DNA from: Sphingobacterium chuzhouense
GTDB lineage: Bacteria; Bacteroidota; Bacteroidia; Sphingobacteriales; Sphingobacteriaceae
Reading direction: 5' to 3'
NCBI RefSeq assembly: GCF_014692525.1
Contig: NZ_JACNYL010000002.1
Location: 620,001-684,000 of the forward strand
Length of the DNA: 64,000 nucleotides
The position numbers and the translations under genes were made by a program. The stretch's first letter is position 1. The number at the start of each line of letters is the position of its first letter. Below the pieces are notes generated by a model. That model was not told the origin of the DNA and searched no databases. It saw only the letters and a program-made list of their open reading frames with translations. This document shows positions 27,206 to 36,688 of this stretch, piece by piece.

Positions 27206-27700
27206 ATGTTCAAGAAATCATTCGCCCCCATTATTCCCGAAAAAAGCAAGCTTCTGATTTTAGGTTCCCTGCCCGGAGACAAATCGTTACAGGAAAACCA
27301 ATATTATGCACATCCCCAAAATCGCTTTTGGAAGACCTTGGCTTTACTCCTATCCGCGCCTATTCCTATAGACTATGCTAGCCGAGTCAACTTATTACAT
27401 CAACATCATATTGCTTTATGGGATGTTTGCGAAGCAGCTATTCGAAAAGGTAGCATGGACACCGACATCTTGGAGGAAAGTCCTAACAAGATAGACCAGT
27501 TGCTTCAAGATAACCCTGATATCAAGGCTGTTTGCTTTAACGGACAAAAAGCACAAAAGCTATTTGACAAGTATTTTAAACGAACCACCGGCATTAAGTA
27601 TATCACACTTCCGAGCACTAGCCCCGCGAACGCCAGTTTTAATCAAGAACGGCTGTTAGGCGCTTGGGAGAATATATTACTTTTTATCTTTCCATTATAG
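27206..27700 (+). CDS. DNA glycosylase of the uracil-DNA-glycosylase superfamily, deoxyinosine type
   Basis: A 164-residue protein of the UDG superfamily. The N-terminal motif LGSLPGDKSLQENQYYAHPQNRFW and the C-terminal LPSTSPANA resemble the family 6 hypoxanthine/deoxyinosine glycosylases more than family 1 UDG or MUG. Such enzymes excise deaminated adenine from DNA to start base excision repair. The segment ALWDVCEAAIRKGSMD fits the family's substrate pocket. It diverges from ubiX and is followed after 34 bases by purM. Substrate assignment is by motif only. Confidence 0.85.
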   Translation: MFKKSFAPIIPEKSKLLILGSLPGDKSLQENQYYAHPQNRFWKTLALLLSAPIPIDYASRVNLLHQHHIALWDVCEAAIRKGSMDTDILEESPNKIDQLLQDNPDIKAVCFNGQKAQKLFDKYFKRTTGIKYITLPSTSPANASFNQERLLGAWENILLFIFPL

Positions 27701-27718
27701 GAATATCATTGGGTTTGT

Positions 27719-27726
27719 TATTTTTG
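27719..27726 (+). promoter_or_regulatory. -7 box for purM
   Basis: TATTTTTG matches TAnnTTTG and ends eight bases before the purM ATG, implying an almost leaderless message. No convincing -33 element. Confidence 0.4.
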
Positions 27727-27734
27727 CACATACG

Positions 27735-28913
27735 ATGTCAGACTTAAAATATAACCAAAGGGGTGTGTCCGCAGGTAAAGAGGATGTACACAATGCAATC
27801 AAGAACATTGACAAGGGTCTATTCCCGAAAGCTTTCTGTAAAATCATTCCCGATATACTGGGGGGCGATGAAGCTTGGTGCAACATTATGCACGCTGATG
27901 GTGCGGGCACAAAATCGTCGCTGGCTTATGTCTACTGGAAAGAGACGGGAGACAGCTCTGTTTGGCGTGGTATTGCCCAAGATGCGATTATCATGAACCT
28001 AGATGATCTTCTTTGTGTAGGTGCAGTTGACAATATCTTGCTCTCGTCTACCATCGGACGTAATAAAAACCTTATTCCGGGTGAAGTCATCGCCGAAATT
28101 ATCAACGGCACGGAGGATATTCTTGCGGAATTGCGGCAATTGGGTATTGGCATCTACTCCACCGGAGGGGAAACTGCTGACGTCGGTGATTTAGTACGTA
28201 CCATTATTGTGGACAGCACCGTAACGTGCCGTATGAAACGGGAGGATGTCATTTCTAATCACCGTATCCAGGCAGGAAATGTCATCGTAGGATTAGCATC
28301 GTACGGACAAGCAAGCTATGAAAAAGAATATAACGGCGGCATGGGCTCCAATGGTTTGACATCGGCCCGCCATGATGTTTTTCATAAATATGTAGCTGAA
28401 AAGTATCCGGAAAGCTATGACCCTGCCGTGCCTTATGAATTGGTATTTTCCGGTAGCTGCAATTTAATCGATCCGATAAAAGTAAACGAAGATAAAGAAG
28501 TAACTGCTGGCAAGCTTGTCCTTTCCCCTACACGCACGTATGCTCCTGTTATCAAGACGATTCTCGACAAATATCGTCAGCAAATTGATGGGATGGTTCA
28601 CTGTTCCGGAGGGGCACAAACCAAAGTATTACATTTTGTTGAAGATGTGCATGTCATCAAGGATAATTTATTTCCTATTCCACCGCTGTTTGACCTCATT
28701 CAAAAACAGTCCAACACGGCTTGGGAAGAGATGTACAAAGTATTTAATATGGGACATCGCATGGAACTGTATGTTCCGCAAGAAATTGCCGAGGATATCA
28801 TCAACATATCCGAATCGTTCGGTATTGCAGCGCAAATCATCGGGCGTGTAGAAGAGGCCACCTCAAAGAAAGTTACTATTCGCTCGCCACACGGGGAGTT
28901 TATCTATGAATAA
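27735..28913 (+). CDS. purM: Phosphoribosylformylglycinamidine cyclo-ligase (AIR synthetase)
   Basis: This enzyme closes the imidazole ring in purine synthesis using ATP. At 392 residues it is the longer Bacteroidota form (E. coli PurM is about 345). Family features are the N-terminal YNQRGVSAGKED, HADGAGTKSSLAY, QDAIIMNLDDLLCVGA, the glycine-rich STGGETADVGD and GGMGSNGLTSARH. The C-terminal half shows the AIRS-C domain with VHCSGGAQTKV. No other purine gene is adjacent. It is followed after 14 bases by the RimB-like gene, so the three genes purM, rimB-like and rimK-like may share a transcript. Confidence 0.9.
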   Translation: MSDLKYNQRGVSAGKEDVHNAIKNIDKGLFPKAFCKIIPDILGGDEAWCNIMHADGAGTKSSLAYVYWKETGDSSVWRGIAQDAIIMNLDDLLCVGAVDNILLSSTIGRNKNLIPGEVIAEIINGTEDILAELRQLGIGIYSTGGETADVGDLVRTIIVDSTVTCRMKREDVISNHRIQAGNVIVGLASYGQASYEKEYNGGMGSNGLTSARHDVFHKYVAEKYPESYDPAVPYELVFSGSCNLIDPIKVNEDKEVTAGKLVLSPTRTYAPVIKTILDKYRQQIDGMVHCSGGAQTKVLHFVEDVHVIKDNLFPIPPLFDLIQKQSNTAWEEMYKVFNMGHRMELYVPQEIAEDIINISESFGIAAQIIGRVEEATSKKVTIRSPHGEFIYE

Positions 28914-28927
28914 GGAGCGAGGATAAA

Positions 28928-29338
28928 ATGCAAGAGAAACGTATCATTGGCCGCATAGAAACAGTAGATCTCCCCGAGCTGGGACTCTATAATATTTGTG
29001 CAAAAGTGGATACGGGTGCAGAAACCTCTGTACTACATTGCAACCAATTTGAAATTTTCGAAAAAGATGGACATCGCTATATCCGATGTACTATCCAAGG
29101 ACACCCGGACTTTACTTTTCTTATCCACCGGGAGCGCGTAGTAAAAAGCTCCTTCGGACAATCTGAAACAAGACATATTTTTATAACGAAGATAAAATTG
29201 TTCAACAAGCTATTCGATATCAAATTATCCGTCAGAGATCGTTCCTCTATGTCCTATCCTATGCTGTTGGGCAGAAACTTCATTAGCGGTAAATTCTTAG
29301 TCGATGTATCTCACGATCATCTGGCAAAGAATATATAA
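28928..29338 (+). CDS. RimB-like retropepsin-fold protease
   Basis: A 136-residue protein of the so-called ATP-dependent zinc protease family (PF05618), now understood as retropepsin-like. The aspartic protease motif DTGAETSVLH holds Asp28-Thr29-Gly30, and the second conserved patch is PMLLGRNFISGKFLVD. In Pseudomonas the homologue RimB trims glutamate tails that RimK adds to ribosomal protein S6. Here the next gene is a RimK-like ligase 56 bases downstream, supporting the same pairing. Its upstream neighbour is purM, 14 bases away. That S6 is the target in this organism is inference; rpsF is not in the window. Confidence 0.85.
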   Translation: MQEKRIIGRIETVDLPELGLYNICAKVDTGAETSVLHCNQFEIFEKDGHRYIRCTIQGHPDFTFLIHRERVVKSSFGQSETRHIFITKIKLFNKLFDIKLSVRDRSSMSYPMLLGRNFISGKFLVDVSHDHLAKNI

Positions 29339-29394
29339 CGATACGCCGAAACTTATATAAGACTCATCTGTTTTAACTATAAAAAATACTTCCC

Positions 29395-30330
29395 GTGAAT
29401 ATTGCTGTATTATCAACAAATAAAAACCTCTATTCGACCAAACGTTTAGTCGAAGCCGTTCAATCCCGCGGACACCATTGCGTAGTCATCGACCACAGCA
29501 AATGCTACGTGGGCATTCAACAGGGAAAACCTACTATTCATTATAAAGGACAAGATTTATCCCATATTGACGCCATTATCCCACGAATCGGTTCGTCACT
29601 GACGTTCTATGGCTCTGCCATCGTGCGTCAGTTTGAAGTAATGGGTGTCGTATCTGCCAACCCAAGTCAAGCCATTACCCGTTCTCGGGATAAACTGCGT
29701 TGCATGCAGATTTTGTCGGGAGCTGGTCTCGGTCTTCCGATTACCGGTTTCGCACGTTCAGTTTCCGATGTAGACGATCTGATCAGTATGGTCGGTGGCG
29801 CGCCATTAGTTATTAAGTTATTGGAAGGAACACAGGGCATAGGTGTCGTATTGGCTGAAACAAAGAAAGCCGCTTCTTCGGTTATCGAAGCCTTCTACGG
29901 CCTAGGCAACAACATTCTGATACAGGAGTATATTAAGGAAGCGAAAGGAACTGATATCCGGGCATTTGTTGTGGATGGCAAAGTGGTCGGTGCTATGAAA
30001 CGAACGGCTAAAGAGGGAGAGTTTCGGTCGAATCTCCACCGCGGCGGGAGCGCTGAAATTGTCAAGCTAACACGTGCGGAAAAACAGACAGCGGTATCTG
30101 CAGCTAAAGCAATGGGACTCACCGTAGCAGGAGTAGACATGCTTCCCTCCGCACGTGGGCCGCTCATCCTGGAGGTCAACTCGTCACCGGGACTAGAAGG
30201 AATTGAAACAGCGACCGGGAAAGATATCGCCAGCGAGATTGTGAAGTACCTAGAAGGTCAATATGCTATCACACAGGCCGCAAGAGCTGTAAATACCAAA
30301 CGCAAGGTGAAAAAAGAGAGCAAACTGTAA
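29395..30330 (+). CDS. rimK: RimK-like ATP-grasp glutamate ligase
   Basis: A 311-residue ATP-grasp enzyme of the RimK family that adds glutamate residues to a protein (S6) or small-molecule acceptor. It starts with GTG at 29395, directly giving the family N-terminus [17 protein letters not shown]. Visible features are the [11 protein letters not shown] segment, [11 protein letters not shown], the ATP loop [14 protein letters not shown], and metal ligands in [15 protein letters not shown]. The last 20 residues are Lys-rich. The upstream RimB-like gene supports a modification and removal pair. No rimA homologue is adjacent. Confidence 0.9.
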   Translation: MNIAVLSTNKNLYSTKRLVEAVQSRGHHCVVIDHSKCYVGIQQGKPTIHYKGQDLSHIDAIIPRIGSSLTFYGSAIVRQFEVMGVVSANPSQAITRSRDKLRCMQILSGAGLGLPITGFARSVSDVDDLISMVGGAPLVIKLLEGTQGIGVVLAETKKAASSVIEAFYGLGNNILIQEYIKEAKGTDIRAFVVDGKVVGAMKRTAKEGEFRSNLHRGGSAEIVKLTRAEKQTAVSAAKAMGLTVAGVDMLPSARGPLILEVNSSPGLEGIETATGKDIASEIVKYLEGQYAITQAARAVNTKRKVKKESKL

Positions 30331-30390
30331 GCCCGTTATTTTTAATCTTTCCAAATATGTGTTATGCTAGCATAGTATAAACCGTATCGC

Positions 30391-30398
30391 TATATTTG
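30391..30398 (+). promoter_or_regulatory. -7 box for the Fe-S oxidoreductase pair
   Basis: TATATTTG matches TAnnTTTG 24 bases before the ATG at 30422. Spacing to the start is typical. Confidence 0.5.
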
Positions 30399-30421
30399 TG
30401 TAGAAACCAACTAAAATAGTT

Positions 30422-31714
30422 ATGATGGGTCAAATCATCTTCTTTTGTTTGTTCGCACTCGCCATAGTGGTTTTCGCTAGAAACGCTCGCCATATCTACA
30501 AAAATATAAAGCTTGGCAAAGCTGTAAATCGAAGCGACAGACCGGGTGAACGCTTGAAATTAATGCTTTTGGTTGCTTTCGGACAAAAAAAGATGTTCAA
30601 GAAGCCACTCGCGGCCTTATTGCATTTATGTGTATATGTAGGTTTCTGCATTATCAATATCGAGATGCTTGAAATCGTTATTGATGGATTATTCGGTACA
30701 CATCGCGTGTTCTCTTCGCTAGGATCTGTTTATAACGGTCTTATATATGCTTTTGAGTGGTTGGCTTTCGCGGTACTATTCAGTTGTATTATCTTTCTTA
30801 TTCGACGAAATGCACTTCATATTTATCGTTTTGGCGGCCGAGAGCTCAAAAACTGGCCAAAAACAGACGCCAATCTTATCCTAATTGCGGAAATATTACT
30901 CATGACGGCATTTCTTTTCATGAATGCCGCCGACTTTAAACTTCAGCAGCTTAATCATCCAGCCTATCACCATGCAGGTGCATTTCCAGTCAGCCAGTTT
31001 CTACTTCCCTTATTGCCTGAATCTACCTCTACTTTGATAGGAATAGAAAGGTTCGCTTGGTGGTTTCATATTATCGGCGTGTTAGCCTTCTTAAACTATC
31101 TCCCGATATCGAAGCATTTACATATTATTCTAGCTTTCCCTAACACCTATTTTTCGAAATTAGAGCCAAAGGGTAAATTCAACAATATGCCTGCCGTAAC
31201 CGAAGAAGTGAAAGTAATGCTGGATCCATCGCTTCCCCCACCTACAGGAGAAGTTAGCCGGTTTGGCGTTAAGGACGTGCAGGATCTCACCTGGAAAAAT
31301 CTTCTGGATGCCTACACCTGTACCGAATGTGGCCGTTGTACGGCGGCCTGCCCGGCCAACATCACAGGCAAGCTTTTGTCACCTCGCAAAATCATGATGG
31401 ACACCCGGGATCGATTGGCAGAAGTAGGACAAAATATGGTGAAAAACGGGGATTTTCAAGACGATAACAAATCGTTGATCGATACCTATATCACGAGAGA
31501 AGAAATATGGGCATGCACAACGTGCAACGCCTGTGTAGAAGCTTGTCCGGTCAATATCGACCCGTTGGAGATTATCATCGGATTACGCCAATATGCAGTA
31601 ATGGAGGAATCACAAGCGCCTGCAAGTATCAACGCTATGTTCGGCAATTTAGAAAATAACGGAGCAACTTGGAAATACGCACAAGCGGATCGTGCTAACT
31701 GGACAAATCAATAA
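30422..31714 (+). CDS. Membrane-anchored 4Fe-4S dicluster protein, HdrC-like
   Basis: A 430-residue protein with about five N-terminal membrane helices (first 250 residues, including HLCVYVGFCIINIEML and FAWWFHIIGVLAFLNYL, with histidines that could ligate haem) and a cytoplasmic ferredoxin-like domain with two CxxCxxCxxxCP clusters starting at Cys300 (CTECGRCTAACP) and Cys365 (CTTCNACVEACP). The layout fuses a NarI-like membrane part with an HdrC-like electron carrier. Together with the CCG-domain protein that follows it resembles quinone-linked Fe-S oxidoreductases such as GlpC/HdrD types. No dedicated dehydrogenase gene is adjacent, so the electron donor is unknown. Confidence 0.85.
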   Translation: MMGQIIFFCLFALAIVVFARNARHIYKNIKLGKAVNRSDRPGERLKLMLLVAFGQKKMFKKPLAALLHLCVYVGFCIINIEMLEIVIDGLFGTHRVFSSLGSVYNGLIYAFEWLAFAVLFSCIIFLIRRNALHIYRFGGRELKNWPKTDANLILIAEILLMTAFLFMNAADFKLQQLNHPAYHHAGAFPVSQFLLPLLPESTSTLIGIERFAWWFHIIGVLAFLNYLPISKHLHIILAFPNTYFSKLEPKGKFNNMPAVTEEVKVMLDPSLPPPTGEVSRFGVKDVQDLTWKNLLDAYTCTECGRCTAACPANITGKLLSPRKIMMDTRDRLAEVGQNMVKNGDFQDDNKSLIDTYITREEIWACTTCNACVEACPVNIDPLEIIIGLRQYAVMEESQAPASINAMFGNLENNGATWKYAQADRANWTNQ

Positions 31715-31724
31715 CAAAGAGCTT

Positions 31725-32519
31725 ATGGAAACAACGTTTCATATCCCTACAGTAGCAGAAATGACAGCAAAAGGTGAACGTCCGGATCTTTTATTTTGGG
31801 TCGGATGTGCGGGCAGTTTCGATGAACGCGCCCAGCGTATCACCAAATCTATCTGCAAAATTTTACAGCATGTAGGCATAAAATACGCCATCTTAGGTAC
31901 AGAAGAAAATTGCACAGGCGATCCGGCAAAAAGAGCGGGAAACGAGTTTCTCTTTCAGATGCAGGCAATGATGAATATCGAGGTATTACATGGGTATGAA
32001 ATAACGAAGATTGTCACGGCCTGCCCCCACTGCTTCAATACACTCAAAAACGAATATCCCAATTTAGGCGGGAATTTCGAAGTCATCCATCATACCCAAC
32101 TTATCCAATCGTTGATAGCAGAAGGTAAACTCAAACCTGCCGATGGAAATGAATTTAAAGGAAAACGTATTACTTATCATGATCCCTGTTATTTAGGCCG
32201 TGCTAATGAGGTCTATGAAGCACCCAGGCGGGTACTGGAAGTGCTTGACGCAGATCTGGTCGAACTAAAACGCTGTAAGAGCAACGGCTTGTGCTGTGGC
32301 GCAGGTGGTGCGCAGATGTTCAAAGAACCGGAACCGGGAAAAAAAGATGTCAACATAGAACGTGTGGAAGATGTGATCGAATCGAAGGCAACCATAGTTG
32401 CTGCCGCTTGTCCGTTCTGTATGACCATGCTACGGGACGGTGTTAAAGCGAAAGAAAAAGAACAAGAGATTCAGGTACTAGATGTTGCCGAAATTACAGC
32501 CAAAGCGAATAATCTGTAG
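31725..32519 (+). CDS. CCG-domain (HdrB/GlpC-like) Fe-S oxidoreductase subunit
   Basis: A 264-residue protein with two cysteine-rich CCG (DUF224) modules: the first spans WVGCAGSFD to CPHCFNTLKNEY, the second spans YHDPCYLGR, CCGAGGAQMFKE and ACPFCMTML. Such modules bind special 4Fe-4S clusters in heterodisulfide reductase HdrB and in lactate or glycerol-3-phosphate oxidases. A GTG at 31692 also opens the frame but overlaps the upstream gene; the ATG at 31725 follows that stop by ten bases and is preferred. It should work as a complex with the membrane protein before it. The substrate is undefined. Confidence 0.87.
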   Translation: METTFHIPTVAEMTAKGERPDLLFWVGCAGSFDERAQRITKSICKILQHVGIKYAILGTEENCTGDPAKRAGNEFLFQMQAMMNIEVLHGYEITKIVTACPHCFNTLKNEYPNLGGNFEVIHHTQLIQSLIAEGKLKPADGNEFKGKRITYHDPCYLGRANEVYEAPRRVLEVLDADLVELKRCKSNGLCCGAGGAQMFKEPEPGKKDVNIERVEDVIESKATIVAAACPFCMTMLRDGVKAKEKEQEIQVLDVAEITAKANNL

Positions 32520-32661
32520 GATACTGTCTACTTAATTTTCGCTTGAACAGCAAAACAAACATCTTCCTCAGTTGTTTAACTAACAAGCATTAGGTATATC
32601 CCATTTGGGTAATTCCTTTAGTTTATTTCAATATCCGTGCTAACATTAAACTAGAATTATC

Positions 32662-34776
32662 ATGAAAGACAAAAACAGTTCTAAGGCTGATCATATTGAT
32701 CAGCACCTCGTTAACAATGATCAAAAAGTAATGACGACCAATGATGGCGTCCCTATTTACGACAACAACAATACATTGAAAGCAGGCGATCGTGGCCCCT
32801 CTCTTCAACAGGATCATATTTATTTCGATAAGCTGATGCATTTCGATCGGGAGCGTATTCCCGAGCGCGTTGTACACGCCAGAGGTTCCGGCGCACATGG
32901 TATTTTCGAAGCTACCGCCGACTTGTCAGCCTATACCACGGCCGCATTTCTGAAAAAAGGAACCATCACGCCCCTTTTCACGCGATTTTCAACGGTAGCT
33001 GGGTTTAAAGGCTCTACAGACTTGGCTAGAGATGTAAGAGGTTTTTCTGTTAAATTTTATACGGAAGAGGGCAACTATGATTTAGTAGGAAATAATATTC
33101 CCGTTTTTTTCATTCAAGACGCTATGAATTTTCCGGATGTAGTGCATGCGGTAAAACCCGAACCCAACAATGAAATGCCACAGGCAGCCTCCGCACATGA
33201 TACTTTTTGGGATTTTATCTCCTTAATGCCCGAAGCAGCTCACATGACCATGTGGGTTATGTCTGACAGGGCAATCCCCAGAAGCCTCCGTATGATAGAA
33301 GGTTTCGGTGTGCATACGTTTAAGTTTATTAATGCAGAGGGAAAAGCCACTTTTGTGAAATTCCATTGGAAACCAAAACTGGGTGTACATTCTGTCGCCT
33401 GGAACGAGGCGCAGAAGATATCGGGATTTGACTCCGATTTTCATCGTCGAGATTTATGGGAAGCCATTGAAAACGGAGATTTCCCACAATGGGATTTAGG
33501 TGTACAACTTATTCCAGAGGAGGATGAAATGAAGTTTTCCTTTGATCTTCTCGATCCTACCAAAATAGTTCCGGAGGAGTTAGTTCCTGTTCAGATTATC
33601 GGCACGATGACCCTAAACCGTAATCCTGAAAACTTTTTTGCGGAAACAGAACAGGTAGCTTTCGATCCCGGTCGGGTAGTTCCGGGTATAGATTTTTCTG
33701 ATGATCCGTTGTTACAGGGACGGGTATTCTCTTATATGGATACACAAAATTACCGGCTGGGCGGACCCAACTTTCATGAACTGCCAATAAATCGACCGAT
33801 AAACGGTAAACATAACAATCAAAAAGATGGATTTGCCAGAATGGATGTTTTAAAAGGTGAAGTAAGTTATTTCCCCAACAGTAAAGCTGAAGGATGCCCG
33901 TACCATGCCATGTTAAAAGGAGAAACAGGTTATCAATCGCACAAGCAACCGATAGATGCCGCTAAAGTCAGAGCCCGATCGGATTCTTTTGCGGACCACT
34001 TCACACAAGCAAGATTATTCTTCCATTCGCAAAGCGAAGAAGAGCAAGAACACATTATCAGCGCATTGAGTTTCGAGCTGTCTAAAGTAAATGACGAGAA
34101 CATTCGCAGACGTGAACTGGCAATTTTAAACCAGATTGACAGCACGTTAGCTAAAAAGGTCGGAGACAATTTAGGCTTAGTTCCACCAAAGGAACTAGAT
34201 CCGTTAACCTTGAAGTTTGCGCGGCAGAACCATCCCAATTATCCCATTAAGCCTAAAAAGCCGGAAGTGGAAAAATCCGAAGCGTTGAGCATGAAGGTGA
34301 AAGACAGAAAAGGTAACATCAAAACGCGTAAAGTGGCTTTTTTAGTCGATGATGGCGTAAGTAGGGCTTCGGTCGACAAAATGCGTATGGCACTGGAAGC
34401 AGAAGGAGCTCAAGCCGTTCTCATTTCGTCCCATGTAGGAAAAATAAAGTTCAAAGAAGGCGGCGAAGAGGAAATACAACACTCGTACCTCACCGATGCT
34501 TCGGTCTGTTATGACGCTTTTTATACGCCAGATGGCGAATCTGTAAGTAAACTAGCTGAAAATCCCGATTACCTGCAATTTATAAACGAAGCTTACCGGC
34601 ATTGTAAAGCAATAGCATTTGCAAAAGATGCTGAAGAGCTCGCCGCTAAATCATTTATAAAAAAGGATAAGGGTGTTATTTTTGAAGGTGAGGATAATTT
34701 AACGAATGACTTTATCAACGTGATGAAAGGCCATCGTGTTTGGGAAAGGGAGAAACCACGCAAAGTGCCTGCGTAG
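32662..34776 (+). CDS. katE: Large-subunit monofunctional haem catalase (HPII type)
   Basis: Breaks hydrogen peroxide into water and oxygen in the cytoplasm. At 704 residues it is the clade 2 large form. The catalytic His72 lies in RVVHARGSGAHG, the distal Asn in YDLVGNNIPVFF, and the haem-ligand Tyr358 in RVFSYMDTQNYR. Residues from about 560 on form the flavodoxin/DJ-1-like C-terminal domain (KTRKVAFLVDDGV, ALEAEGAQAVLISSHVG) that marks this clade. The gene stands alone between the Fe-S pair and a diacylglycerol-kinase-family gene 32 bases downstream. No clear regulator site was found in the 142 bases upstream. Confidence 0.95.
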   Translation: MKDKNSSKADHIDQHLVNNDQKVMTTNDGVPIYDNNNTLKAGDRGPSLQQDHIYFDKLMHFDRERIPERVVHARGSGAHGIFEATADLSAYTTAAFLKKGTITPLFTRFSTVAGFKGSTDLARDVRGFSVKFYTEEGNYDLVGNNIPVFFIQDAMNFPDVVHAVKPEPNNEMPQAASAHDTFWDFISLMPEAAHMTMWVMSDRAIPRSLRMIEGFGVHTFKFINAEGKATFVKFHWKPKLGVHSVAWNEAQKISGFDSDFHRRDLWEAIENGDFPQWDLGVQLIPEEDEMKFSFDLLDPTKIVPEELVPVQIIGTMTLNRNPENFFAETEQVAFDPGRVVPGIDFSDDPLLQGRVFSYMDTQNYRLGGPNFHELPINRPINGKHNNQKDGFARMDVLKGEVSYFPNSKAEGCPYHAMLKGETGYQSHKQPIDAAKVRARSDSFADHFTQARLFFHSQSEEEQEHIISALSFELSKVNDENIRRRELAILNQIDSTLAKKVGDNLGLVPPKELDPLTLKFARQNHPNYPIKPKKPEVEKSEALSMKVKDRKGNIKTRKVAFLVDDGVSRASVDKMRMALEAEGAQAVLISSHVGKIKFKEGGEEEIQHSYLTDASVCYDAFYTPDGESVSKLAENPDYLQFINEAYRHCKAIAFAKDAEELAAKSFIKKDKGVIFEGEDNLTNDFINVMKGHRVWEREKPRKVPA

Positions 34777-34808
34777 ATCGTCCAAAAGCTGACATTAAAA
34801 AATGAAGA

Positions 34809-35192
34809 ATGTCAAGTAATAACAAAAAGTTCACTTTTGCTAGGAGGATAGGAAGCTTTAAATATGCTATTGAAGGATTGCTTCATCTTATTCGCCAAGA
34901 ACCTAATGCCAGGATACACATTATTGCAGCCATTGTTGCAATAATGTGTGGATGGTATTTCGATATCGATAAAAGTGAATGGCTCGCTGTAATTTTATGT
35001 ATTGGCATCGTCTTCACAACAGAAATAATCAATACCGCCGTAGAGCATATCTGTGATTATATATCTCCAGCATACCATCACAAAATCAAAATCATCAAAG
35101 ATCTCGCAGCGGCAGCCGTATTGATAAGCGCTCTTATGTCAGCTGTCATTGCGGGGTGTATTTTCGTACCAAAACTATTGACAATGCTATAA
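34809..35192 (+). CDS. Diacylglycerol kinase family membrane protein
   Basis: A 127-residue integral membrane kinase of the DgkA family with three helices (about 38-53, 59-77, 100-123). The signature EIINTAVEHICDYI and DLAAAAVLISA are intact. Family members phosphorylate diacylglycerol or undecaprenol; in Gram-negative Bacteroidota either is possible. The N-terminus RRIGSFKYAIEGL is typical of the amphipathic surface helix. It follows katE by 32 bases on the same strand. I leave the symbol blank because the substrate is not certain. Confidence 0.88.
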   Translation: MSSNNKKFTFARRIGSFKYAIEGLLHLIRQEPNARIHIIAAIVAIMCGWYFDIDKSEWLAVILCIGIVFTTEIINTAVEHICDYISPAYHHKIKIIKDLAAAAVLISALMSAVIAGCIFVPKLLTML

Positions 35193-35234
35193 ACGTCTAC
35201 TAACATACAGCAGCTTGGCAATTATCCTCTTCTG

Positions 35235-36080
35235 TTATTCTATAGCTTTTCTCAACGTTTCAATGTCGATTTTTTTCATTTTGTAAAAAGCAGCACTCAC
35301 TTTGGGCGCGAGTTGGGGATCAGTCATCCAAACGATTAATTGTTTGGGAATTACCTGCCACCAAACCCCGAATTTATCTCGGATCCACCCACATTGGCTT
35401 TCTTCCCCGCCATCCGCAAAAGCATTCCAGAACCGATCAATTTCTTCTTGTGTTTCACATTCAATGAACATGGAATTTCCCCAAGAGAATTGAAAATCAT
35501 GCCCGTTTCCGCCATCCATCGCCGCCACGACATAATCATCCAGCACAAACTGCGCGTGCATCACCAAGCCTTGCATCTCCCCTTCCTGGTGTTTCATTAC
35601 ACCGTCTATTTTACTGTTTTTAAACAGCTTCACATAAAAATTCAATGCTTCTTCTGCCTTACCATTGTATTGTTGGGTGAACATGTAAGTCGGAATAAAT
35701 TTTTGTCCGTGTACATCGTCGTTTACTTTCCCAAAATAAAGTTGCCACGAAACGCCAAATTTGTCCTGAATCCAGCCGTATTTTTCGCTCCATTCATATT
35801 TATCTAGCGGCATCAACAAGGTTCCGCCATCAGATAGCTTGTTCCAGATGCTTTCCAGTTCGTCTCTATCTTCCAAAACAGCCATAAACGAAACAGCCGG
35901 ATTGGGCTTGGCTTCCGGTCCGCCATTCAGCGCAAGAAACTTTTGTCCACTCAGTTCAAATGTGACGACCATTTGCGTGTCTGTCGTAATTTTTCCATCG
36001 CCGAATATATCGATATAAAATTGTGCAGCATCTTTTCCGTCCTTGTCGAACCAGATACAGGGATAAATATTGTTCTTCAT
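35235..36080 (-). CDS. Tandem PhnB/YjdN-like glyoxalase-fold protein
   Basis: A 281-residue protein made of two copies of the PhnB-like (PF06983) VOC fold. Copy one is about 3-117 (YPCIWFDKDGKDAAQFYIDIF to KFGVSWQLYF), copy two about 127-248 (PTYMFTQQYNGKAEEALNFYV to KFGVWWQVIP), followed by a short helix. Both copies keep the GWIxDKFGV motif. No substrate is known for this family. It precedes an SRPBCC-type gene on the same strand across 21 bases (36081-36101), a pairing common in Bacteroidota and annotated only as general stress or detoxification. Confidence 0.85.
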   Translation of the reverse strand: MKNNIYPCIWFDKDGKDAAQFYIDIFGDGKITTDTQMVVTFELSGQKFLALNGGPEAKPNPAVSFMAVLEDRDELESIWNKLSDGGTLLMPLDKYEWSEKYGWIQDKFGVSWQLYFGKVNDDVHGQKFIPTYMFTQQYNGKAEEALNFYVKLFKNSKIDGVMKHQEGEMQGLVMHAQFVLDDYVVAAMDGGNGHDFQFSWGNSMFIECETQEEIDRFWNAFADGGEESQCGWIRDKFGVWWQVIPKQLIVWMTDPQLAPKVSAAFYKMKKIDIETLRKAIE

Positions 36081-36101
36081 GATATTAAAATATAAACCGT
36101 T

Positions 36102-36539
36102 TCAACTCTTCATAAAATCAAATGCACCTTTTCTTAAATGGATGCCGTATTCTAACCAAGCCTTCATACAAGCCAGAAAATTAGCCCATCCCTCGCTTTG
36201 GCCGATTGCCCATTTAATACCTTCATCATCAGGCTGATGTCCTTCTTCAAAAACGCGCACGACCGTATCACCGTTGGTTAGCGATTCCAATTTGATTTCC
36301 ACGAAAGAATCTGGATCCCAGACAAAGGAAATATATTCATCTTTTCTGATTTCCCTTACCGAAACAGGGTAGCTTCCATCAAACTCCGGAAACTCCCAAT
36401 AGATTTCTTTTCCCGACTCCATACGTCCCGAACCTTTGGAAATAAAATAGTTTACCATAATTTCCGGGTTCACGATACCTTCAAAAATCTCCTCTATGGG
36501 TTTCTGTATTCCAATTGACGCTTTTGCTGTTACTTTCAT
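36102..36539 (-). CDS. SRPBCC/AHSA1-like START-fold protein
   Basis: A 145-residue protein of the AHSA1 (Hsp90 ATPase activator homologue 1-like) branch. The opening KASIGIQKPIEEIFEGIVNPEIMVNYF, a GKEIYWEFPEF strand and the C-terminal NGDTVVRVFEEGHQ ... SEGWANFLACMKAWLEYG helix fit the family, which encloses a hydrophobic cavity. Its ligand is unknown. It lies upstream of the tandem glyoxalase-fold gene by 21 bases, so the two are probably one transcript. Confidence 0.85.
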   Translation of the reverse strand: MKVTAKASIGIQKPIEEIFEGIVNPEIMVNYFISKGSGRMESGKEIYWEFPEFDGSYPVSVREIRKDEYISFVWDPDSFVEIKLESLTNGDTVVRVFEEGHQPDDEGIKWAIGQSEGWANFLACMKAWLEYGIHLRKGAFDFMKS

Positions 36540-36688
36540 CTTACAATAATTTTAAATTGTTAGAAACTCAAGGATAGCACATATCCGAAATGGCAAGTTC
36601 TAAAGATTTTTAATGAAAAGACTTTTCATAAGACAAGAAAAATGGAAAACGTAACTATCCAGCAGATTATTAAAGTATAAATTGGAGT

